From NCBI GenBank assembly GCA_937929945.1, contig CALFUK010000031.1, positions 1-64,000 on the forward strand: a stretch of DNA of 64,000 nucleotides, given 5' to 3'. The number at the start of each line of letters is the position of its first letter. Within the stretch, counting starts at the first letter, position 1. This document shows, piece after piece, positions 57,225 to 64,000 of the stretch. Made by a program: the position numbers and the translations under genes. This stretch comes from an uncultured Saprospiraceae bacterium. GTDB taxonomy: Bacteria > Bacteroidota > Bacteroidia > Chitinophagales > Saprospiraceae. Under the pieces are notes generated by a model. The model searched no databases and was not told the origin of the DNA. It was given only the letters and a program-made list of their open reading frames with translations.

Positions 57225-58127
57225 TTGCTAAAGATTGCTTATTCGCCTGTATATAAATATCAGCTGCCTGAGGGACATAGATTCCCGATGATCAAATATG
57301 AACTGCTACCAGAACAGCTGCTCTATGAAGGGACAGTCACCGAAGATCAGTTTTTCCATCCCATTCAATTGACAGAAGAAGAAATACTACTGACACATAC
57401 GAAAGAGTATCTCCACAAGCTGAACCACTTAGAGCTGAGTAGAAAGGAGATCAGGGACATCGGATTTCCCGTGAGTGATGCCTTAATCGAGAGAGGTAAG
57501 TACATAGCAAGAGGCACTTTAGACTGTGCCAGATATGCAGTAGAGTATGGCGTAGCGCTCAATGTGGCTGGTGGAACGCATCATGCATATAGAGACAAGG
57601 GCGAAGGTTTTTGCGTATTCAATGATTTTGCGATTGCAGCGAATATACTTTTGGAGAATAAAGAATGCCAGCGAATCTTAATTGTGGACTTGGATGTGCA
57701 TCAAGGGAATGGCACAGCTAAGATATTTGCCCATGATGACCGTGTCTTTACCTTCAGTATGCACGGAGCAAAAAACTATCCTCTCCGAAAAGAACAAAGT
57801 GATTTAGACATCGGTCTGCCGGATAAGACGGAAGATAAAGCTTATTTGGCAGCACTAGAGGACCATTTGCCTCAGCTCATTGATCGTCATCAGCCAGACT
57901 TGATCATGTATCTATCAGGGGTGGATGTGTTAGCATCCGATAAGCTGGGCCGTCTATCGCTATCCAGAGACGGATGCAAGGAGAGAGATCGATATGTCCT
58001 CCACCTATGCCAGCTGCATGAGATTCCTGTATGCATCAGCATGGGGGGCGGCTACTCTGAGCGCATTGCCGATATCATCGAAGCTCATGCGAATACTTAT
58101 CGCGTAGCGCAAGAGATATTTTTCTAA
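57225..58127 (+). CDS. Histone deacetylase-family hydrolase (AcuC/HDAC-like)
   Basis: A 300-residue arginase/deacetylase-fold enzyme. Zinc and catalytic motifs are present: AGGTHHAYRDKGEGFCVFND (His pair), LIVDLDVHQGNGTA (Asp and His ligands), and LSGVDVLASDKLG (second Asp). It ends with SMGGGYSERIADI. The substrate in bacteria is usually unknown; acetylated small molecules or proteins are possible. The start is TTG, 3 bp after the hisIE stop, so it is probably translated from the his transcript, and its level may follow histidine supply. No link to histidine synthesis is known to me. Confidence 0.88.
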   Translation: MLKIAYSPVYKYQLPEGHRFPMIKYELLPEQLLYEGTVTEDQFFHPIQLTEEEILLTHTKEYLHKLNHLELSRKEIRDIGFPVSDALIERGKYIARGTLDCARYAVEYGVALNVAGGTHHAYRDKGEGFCVFNDFAIAANILLENKECQRILIVDLDVHQGNGTAKIFAHDDRVFTFSMHGAKNYPLRKEQSDLDIGLPDKTEDKAYLAALEDHLPQLIDRHQPDLIMYLSGVDVLASDKLGRLSLSRDGCKERDRYVLHLCQLHEIPVCISMGGGYSERIADIIEAHANTYRVAQEIFF

Positions 58128-58150
58128 TTTCGAGCACGAGAATTTTCGAC

Positions 58151-60586
58151 ATGTGGATTGACGTCATATTACCATTGGCCATAGCAGATACATACACCTA
58201 TTATGTACCTGAAGAACTGCAAGCTGGAATTGCCATAGGTGTCAGAGTAGAAGCACAGATCAGAAATAAACATTATACAGGCATTGTAAAAAGTATAACA
58301 TCAGAGGAGCCTGATCATAATTCGCGCCCTATTGTCTCACTTTTAGATGACTATCCCGTAGTCACCTCTGAGCAAATAGGCCTCTGGACATGGATGGCCT
58401 CATACTATTGCTGTACCATGGGAGAAGTGATGAATGTGGCGCTTCCGTCAGGTCTCAAGCTGAGTAGTGAGACCCAGATCTGTCTGAATCCATATCAGCT
58501 TACGAAGAGGCCGGACAAACTGAGCCGAAAGGAGTATCTGCTGTACGAGACTTTAGAGCACCAGAAAGAGATATCTGTTGATAAGTTAAAAAAACTGCTG
58601 GGCCAGAAATCTGTCTATGCTTTTTTGAAGAAGCAAATGCAGCAGAAGTTTATCATCACAAGAGAAGAGCTGCGGCAAAAATACAAACCCAAGTACGAAG
58701 ACTACCTGCGTGCGACAGAGGCAGTCATGCACGGGGATGATATAGACGATATATTCTCACAGCTATCCCGCTCAGAGAAGCAGCAAAATACCTTGCTCAA
58801 GATCGTAGAGCTCCACGAAGATTATGATTGGATTCCTAAATTCAAGCTCTATAAACTGTTGTCCATCGATAATACCGTGATCAAGGCTCTGGAAAAGAAA
58901 GGCTTCATCGAGGTCAGAAAGAAGGAAATCAATCGCATCAAATTAGAAAATATAGAGAAAAGGGGACTGAAATCCCTCAGCGAGGCTCAGCAAACAGCTT
59001 CCGATCAAATGTATAAGTCTTTTGAAGATTTTAATGTGGTGTTGCTTCAAGGAGTCACGGGTAGTGGTAAGACTCAGATCTATATCCACCATATCCAGTC
59101 TGTTATTGAAGCAGGTGGTCAGGTATTATATATGCTGCCAGAGATCGCCTTGACTTCCCAGATGCTTACCAGATTGCAGCTGGCATTTGGTTCTGATGTC
59201 ATCTTTTACCATAGTCGGATGACCAATCATGAGCAGGTAGAGGTCTGGAAAAGGATATTAGAGGGGCACCCCATCGTATTAGGAGCTAGGTCCAGTCTGC
59301 TGCTACCTTATCAAAATTTACAATTGATCATTGTAGATGAGGAGCATGATGGCTCCTACAAGCAGCAGGACCCCAGTCCACGATACAATGCCCGAGATGT
59401 AGCTACCTACCTGTCAACTTTATATGGAGCCAAGGTGATTTTGGGCACAGCTACACCCTCATTGGATACCCTTCACAATAAGCTGACTTCTAAGTATGCT
59501 TATGTGGCCATCACTGAGCGCTATGGAGAAGCGATACTGCCAGACATTCAAATTGTAGACCTATCAGAGGAGCAAGGATCAAAAAAGGAGCAAGTCATAT
59601 TCTCGGAGCGACTCATTAATGCCATCAGAGCCAGAGTAGAAAATGGAGAGCAAGTGCTGCTCTTTCAGAATAGAAGAGGCTTTGCACCCACGGTGAAGTG
59701 TTTCAAGTGTGGGGTGGCTGTAGAATGTCCTAACTGTGATGTATCACTGACTCTGCATCAATATACGAAGGAGATGCGCTGTCACTACTGCGGATTCCGA
59801 AGCTCGGTCAGTACTTCTTGTTTCAGCTGTGGTAATACGGCTCTGACTAAGTTGGGATTTGGTACAGAGCGCATCGAAGATCTATTGTCGGATGTCTTTC
59901 CAGAATTCAATATTCGCCGATTAGATCATGATACGGTCAGGTCTAAGACCAGCTACAATGAGATACTATCCCAAATGGAAGTAGGCCGCATCGATGTGCT
60001 CATCGGCACCCAGATGGTCACGAAAGGGCTCGATTTCAGCAATATCACTCTCGTTGGTATATTGCATGCTGATGCTTTATTCACTTTTCCTGACTTCAGA
60101 GCAGGGGAGAAGGCATTTCAGCTATTGACCCAGGTGAGTGGCCGTGCAGGCAGATCTAAGGGGAAGACAGAGGTATTGGTTCAGACCTATGATCCTGAGA
60201 ATTGGATTATTCAGAAAGTCCTAGAGTATGATTTTTCAGGATTCGCATCTAAAGAGCTGTCAGAACGAAAAATGTTCTTTTATCCTCCCTTCAGCCGGCT
60301 TATCAAGATCACCATCAAGCATAAATATCGAAATACGTCCAAGGAGGCAGCGAGTTTACTGGGGCATTGGCTTAAAGGGATTTTTGGAAAGCGAGTATTG
60401 GGTCCAGCAGAACCAGGTATAGCGAGAATCAACAATCAATACCACTTTGACATCATGATGAAGATAGAAAAACAGACGAGCGTCATCAATCATGTAAAGC
60501 GTGCTATTCTCCACTACAAGCAAGAAATAGCAAAGAAGAAGGGGCTAAGTACGGTAAGGATAATTATCAATGTCGACCCATTATAA
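58151..60586 (+). CDS. priA: Primosomal replication restart helicase PriA
   Basis: An 811-residue 3'-5' DNA helicase that reloads replisomes at stalled forks. The N-terminal 3'-binding domain starts IDVILPLAIADTYTYYVPEEL. A winged helix follows, then helicase motifs: Walker A GVTGSGKTQIYI, LPEIALTSQM, DEEHDGSYKQ, LGTATPSLDT, QNRRGFAPTVKC, and late GTQMVTKGLDFSNITLVGI and QVSGRAGRSKG. Eight cysteines in two zinc modules lie at about residues 517-560 (CFKCGVAVECPNC; CHYCGFRSSVSTSCFSCG). It starts 23 bp after the HDAC-like gene and may share the his transcript. Confidence 0.96.
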   Translation: MWIDVILPLAIADTYTYYVPEELQAGIAIGVRVEAQIRNKHYTGIVKSITSEEPDHNSRPIVSLLDDYPVVTSEQIGLWTWMASYYCCTMGEVMNVALPSGLKLSSETQICLNPYQLTKRPDKLSRKEYLLYETLEHQKEISVDKLKKLLGQKSVYAFLKKQMQQKFIITREELRQKYKPKYEDYLRATEAVMHGDDIDDIFSQLSRSEKQQNTLLKIVELHEDYDWIPKFKLYKLLSIDNTVIKALEKKGFIEVRKKEINRIKLENIEKRGLKSLSEAQQTASDQMYKSFEDFNVVLLQGVTGSGKTQIYIHHIQSVIEAGGQVLYMLPEIALTSQMLTRLQLAFGSDVIFYHSRMTNHEQVEVWKRILEGHPIVLGARSSLLLPYQNLQLIIVDEEHDGSYKQQDPSPRYNARDVATYLSTLYGAKVILGTATPSLDTLHNKLTSKYAYVAITERYGEAILPDIQIVDLSEEQGSKKEQVIFSERLINAIRARVENGEQVLLFQNRRGFAPTVKCFKCGVAVECPNCDVSLTLHQYTKEMRCHYCGFRSSVSTSCFSCGNTALTKLGFGTERIEDLLSDVFPEFNIRRLDHDTVRSKTSYNEILSQMEVGRIDVLIGTQMVTKGLDFSNITLVGILHADALFTFPDFRAGEKAFQLLTQVSGRAGRSKGKTEVLVQTYDPENWIIQKVLEYDFSGFASKELSERKMFFYPPFSRLIKITIKHKYRNTSKEAASLLGHWLKGIFGKRVLGPAEPGIARINNQYHFDIMMKIEKQTSVINHVKRAILHYKQEIAKKKGLSTVRIIINVDPL

Positions 60587-61048
60587 TAAAGATTCAGCTA
60601 TTTGTAATAGACTGTATATCAGGGTAGAATACATCAATTATTTTATAAACTATAATTTATATACCTCTAATTATATTATATAGTTAACTGAAATTCAGTT
60701 AGTTATAAATATGGGCTCTTCTTAAAAAAAAGACCTCTGAATTTCAGAATTATTCAAAAACTGCCATTGTTTAGTAGTCATATTAGCCTAAAAATGTGAC
60801 TTGAGCAAAATATTCAACCAGTCAGGTAGCAGAATAACTAATTTCCACAATATTAATTTTAAATATCTGATTAGCAGTTGTATATATATTATTTATATGT
60901 TATATGTATTAATTACCGTAGTACTGTAGTATATAAGATACCTTATTTCACCATTTTTGTAGTTGGGTGAAGTCTGTCTTGTTAGATATTTTCTACCAAA
61001 ATCATCCATAAACCGACTAACGGTAAAACCTATTACTAAAATCTGAGA
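60587..61048. other. 462-bp AT-rich intergenic region with two related palindromes
   Basis: Very AT-rich. It contains CTGAAATTCAG (60688-60698, extended to AACTGAAATTCAGTT) and CTGAATTTCAG (60737-60747, extended to TCTGAATTTCAGA), whose centres are 49 bp apart. Neither is followed by a T-tract. They may be operator sites for the giant gene starting at 61049. No gene or RNA was recognised. Confidence 0.5.
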
Positions 61049-64000
61049 ATGAATAAGTTGAATTTGATTCTAAACACTACATTCAAGAAAGCACTTAAAG
61101 GCTTCCAACATGCCAGAGTGCCTCTTCTACTTCTCTTCATAGCTGCCTGTCTTAGTGTACCGCAGTATGCCGTAGCCCAAGATAAAGATGGGGATGGAGT
61201 GCTAAATGTCACCGATATGGATAGTGACAATGACGGTATTCTGGATGAAGACGAGGGATTAGAATTAACCTGTACCACGCCTGACCTTACTGCTTTAAAC
61301 GGCACAGGGATGGATGGTATAAGTGCATTCAATTTGGCAGGAATCATGATCGGTGATGCCACCATTACTGGTATCATGACGTTTTCTGGGAATGCTGGCG
61401 GTGATGAAGATGAAATCAATGCTTCGCAGACTAATGGAGAGATTGGTTTGAGACAAGGAGTCACTAGCTCAGGAAGTGAAAATGATGCATTGAATAACAC
61501 ATATACTTTTGACCAAGAAGTTTGTGATCAAACGATCACATTTTTTGATTTGGATAAGACAGATGAAGTAGTTGTTACAGCCTTTAATAATGGCGTACCT
61601 GTACCATATACGATTTTATCCCCAGGTGCTTGCGTCCAAACCTTAGATACTTCACCTTTTACAGCGGGTACATTCACAAGTATATGCGACGTGAATTCTC
61701 CTGGTGAAGCAGGTACTAATGTCGATGATCATCTATTTATCATCACATTTCTGGGGTGTATTGATCAAGTAAACTTTCAATTTTATAATTTTAATGGCCT
61801 TAATAATGCTGGTGGTTCTTATACCGTCGTTTGGGGAGAAGGTTGCACTATTGAAGAATTAGATACAGATGGAGATGGAGTCCCTGATTACTTAGATTTA
61901 GATTCTGATAATGATGGAATTCCTGATGCCATAGAAGCATGTGGTGATACTGGACTGACTTTAGAAGATTGTACTTTAGATAATAATGGCGATGGTTTGT
62001 ATGAGATGGACAATGGAGTATCTACTGGTGTTTTAGTCAATATATGTAATCTGGCACCAATCGATACTGATGGTGATCTTATTCCAGATTATTTAGATTT
62101 AGATGCTGATGATGATGGATGTCCAGATGCAACGGAAGCTTGTACAAATTCTAACCCTAACGTAAACGATACAGAAGTTGACGAAGGGTATGTTTTACCA
62201 CCCAATGGTGTAGACGAATGTGGATTGGTGATCGATGCAGACGGTGTCACGACGAGTTGTGTCACACCTCCATCTACTAATTGGACTGATGAAGCTATCG
62301 GATGCATAGAATGTACGGTCACGCTCAATAGCAATGCCATGTGTGTATCTGACAATGGAAGCGCTACAGCAGTAACCACTGGCGGCAATCTACCTTACAC
62401 ATTCTTGTGGAACAATGGAGAGACCACGCAAACGGCCACTATGCTACCTGCAGGAACAGCTTCAGTCGTTGTGACAGATGCTTGCGGTGAAATGACTACT
62501 TGTGAAATTTTAGTCCCATTAGATCCATGCGATCCTTGTATATCGCTTACTAAATCTTCTGTTTTAGACTTAGGTGCAGATGCGATGGCGACGGTCGGTG
62601 ATATTATAACTTATACCTACACAGTCATGAATTGTGGAGATGTGGAGCTGAGTAATGTTGCTGTTACAGAATCAATGATGGATTTTACTGGTACGGGTAC
62701 TCTGCCTTCGCCTACTGCAGTAACTCCAGCCACATTGGCTCCTGGGGCAACAGGTACCGCCACAGCGCTTTATACCATTACCCAAGATGATATAAACGCA
62801 AGAAGCATAGATAACCAAGCAGTTGCCTCTGGTGATGACCCTATGGGCATGACAGTTACAGACGACTCTGATACGAGTAATGATCCAGATGTCAATCAGA
62901 CACCTGGAGATGATGATCCGACTAATACGCCAATTCCAATTGAAGGATGTGTGATGCTGATGAAGTCCAGTTCTTTAGATCTTGGTGCTGATGGTATTGC
63001 GAATCCTGGAGATATCATTACATTTCAATATGTAGTGACTAACTGTGGTAATGTTACCCTTACAAATGCGGTTATATCAGAAAATATGATGGGCTTCAGT
63101 GGAACGGGTACACTGCCTACACCTTCTGGAGTGACACCATCTACTTTATTAGTTTCTCAGGTTGGAGTTTCTACAGCTACTTACGCTATCACACCAGCTG
63201 ATATTGCGGCGGGATTTGTCAATAATCAAGCTATCGTAACTGCCGAGGATCCTGATAACACGACAGTGACGGATGATTCTGACACAGGTAACCCTATAGA
63301 CGTTAATGAAACTGGTGGCCCCGATGATCCGACGAATACGCCAATCGTACAGCCAGCCGTCGTATCAGGGACGGTTTTAGAAGACTTAGATGAAAATGGG
63401 ACTGGAGACACGCCATTAGCTGGTGTGACAATCGAGATCACAGATGGAGCGGGTATGACCCAGACGACTACCACAGATGCTAATGGTGACTATATGTTTA
63501 CAGTAGCGCCAGGTATGTTTACCATTGTTCAAACCAATTTGCCAGGCTATGATTCAGTATCCGATGTGGATGGTGCCAACGATGAAACGATCATGGGTTC
63601 TGTCCCCGCCGGAGGAGCGAATCCAGATAATGATTTTATAGACGAACTTCCTTGCGACGTAGATGCTGGTACACTTTCTGGCGGAACTGTGTCAGGATGT
63701 CTTGACCCTAATTCTACGGTAGTTCTTACAGCAAATTCAGATGGTAATGCTATGGTGCCTGCAGGATATGAAGTCATATACGTATTGACTAGTGGACCAA
63801 CATTAATCATTGAGCAAACGAATAACCTTCCAGTATTCTCTGTAGGCGTATCAGGTATGTATACGATACATACTCTTGTAGCTGAGACCAGTGATAATAC
63901 ATCTCCAGAATTTTTAGATCTAAGTGTGGTAGTGCCCGGAACGACGACAGGAGGAGATGTTTTAGGACTCATTACCTCTAATAATCTATGTGCAGACTTA
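61049..64000 (+). CDS. N-terminal part of a second giant secreted DUF11/SdrD-like protein (truncated by window edge)
   Basis: An open frame of 984 codons that runs off the right edge. The ATG at 61049 gives a basic start, a hydrophobic signal core (VPLLLLFIAACLS) and a likely cleavage after QYAVAQ. Thrombospondin type 3-like calcium repeats follow ([38 protein letters not shown]), then a region matching the 5065-residue protein almost segment by segment ([47 protein letters not shown]). It has only two DUF11-like repeats (CISLTKSSVLDLG and CVMLMKSSSLDLG), one SdrD/CNA-B-like domain (VVSGTVLEDLDENGTG) and new sequence beyond. It is a paralogue of the other giant on the opposite strand. A T9SS domain at its missing end is expected but unseen. 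Confidence 0.88.
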   Translation, partial: MNKLNLILNTTFKKALKGFQHARVPLLLLFIAACLSVPQYAVAQDKDGDGVLNVTDMDSDNDGILDEDEGLELTCTTPDLTALNGTGMDGISAFNLAGIMIGDATITGIMTFSGNAGGDEDEINASQTNGEIGLRQGVTSSGSENDALNNTYTFDQEVCDQTITFFDLDKTDEVVVTAFNNGVPVPYTILSPGACVQTLDTSPFTAGTFTSICDVNSPGEAGTNVDDHLFIITFLGCIDQVNFQFYNFNGLNNAGGSYTVVWGEGCTIEELDTDGDGVPDYLDLDSDNDGIPDAIEACGDTGLTLEDCTLDNNGDGLYEMDNGVSTGVLVNICNLAPIDTDGDLIPDYLDLDADDDGCPDATEACTNSNPNVNDTEVDEGYVLPPNGVDECGLVIDADGVTTSCVTPPSTNWTDEAIGCIECTVTLNSNAMCVSDNGSATAVTTGGNLPYTFLWNNGETTQTATMLPAGTASVVVTDACGEMTTCEILVPLDPCDPCISLTKSSVLDLGADAMATVGDIITYTYTVMNCGDVELSNVAVTESMMDFTGTGTLPSPTAVTPATLAPGATGTATALYTITQDDINARSIDNQAVASGDDPMGMTVTDDSDTSNDPDVNQTPGDDDPTNTPIPIEGCVMLMKSSSLDLGADGIANPGDIITFQYVVTNCGNVTLTNAVISENMMGFSGTGTLPTPSGVTPSTLLVSQVGVSTATYAITPADIAAGFVNNQAIVTAEDPDNTTVTDDSDTGNPIDVNETGGPDDPTNTPIVQPAVVSGTVLEDLDENGTGDTPLAGVTIEITDGAGMTQTTTTDANGDYMFTVAPGMFTIVQTNLPGYDSVSDVDGANDETIMGSVPAGGANPDNDFIDELPCDVDAGTLSGGTVSGCLDPNSTVVLTANSDGNAMVPAGYEVIYVLTSGPTLIIEQTNNLPVFSVGVSGMYTIHTLVAETSDNTSPEFLDLSVVVPGTTTGGDVLGLITSNNLCADL

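Overview
The window looks like a chromosomal segment of a Bacteroidota bacterium, most likely from the Saprospiria-type marine or sludge lineages (inference). The grounds are: very large secreted proteins that end in type IX secretion (T9SS) C-terminal domains, promoter-like boxes of the TTTG/TAnnTTTG kind, a parA-parB-DUF5683 gene order, a fused HAD-IGPD HisB, and genes without clear Shine-Dalgarno sequences. No tRNA, rRNA, transposase, integrase or CRISPR array was seen.

Layout. 1-841: a non-coding array of about 52-bp units, each with a near-palindromic core. 852-5660 (minus): a compact trp operon, trpE-G-C-F-B, without trpD or trpA, preceded by a leader peptide with three Trp codons and an intrinsic terminator. 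5677-8748: an AsmA-like envelope protein. 8919-11436: a double-ATPase ABC protein converging on fmt. 11627-14128: an OmpA/SPOR protein converging on a DUF5683 gene, which ends the operon MBL hydrolase-parA-parB-DUF5683 (13514-16565). 16823-32020: a 15.2-kb gene for a 5065-residue secreted protein with 21 DUF11-like repeats. 32257-38448: a 2063-residue HYR/C-type-lectin/GEVED secreted protein. 38863-42744: a small helical protein, purB and ppk1. 42855-46795: tpiA facing a five-gene operon (GroES-like, EamA transporter, rhodanese lipoprotein, fatty-acid-hydroxylase family, SRPBCC). 46959-49801: a basic secreted protein, a short repeat block and an ABC-2 exporter pair. 49922-60586 (plus): a his operon with its own three-His leader peptide and terminator, hisG-D-C-B-H-A-F-IE, then an HDAC-family gene and priA. 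61049-64000: the 5' part of a second DUF11/SdrD-like giant gene, cut by the window edge.

How it works together. The trp and his operons are each headed by a classical ribosome-mediated attenuator, so the cell appears to sense charged tRNA-Trp and tRNA-His directly. In both, the promoter-like -7 box lies only 6-9 nt from the leader ATG, so the leader mRNAs may be almost leaderless. The giant proteins carry T9SS sorting domains (two seen, the third lies off the window) and probably form surface or secreted adhesive material. Their repeats show recent internal duplication. The strongest candidates for a second look are the paired attenuators, the hairpin-core repeat array beside the incomplete trp operon, the lectin domains nested inside HYR domains, and the giant protein that carries both dockerin-like and cohesin-like modules.
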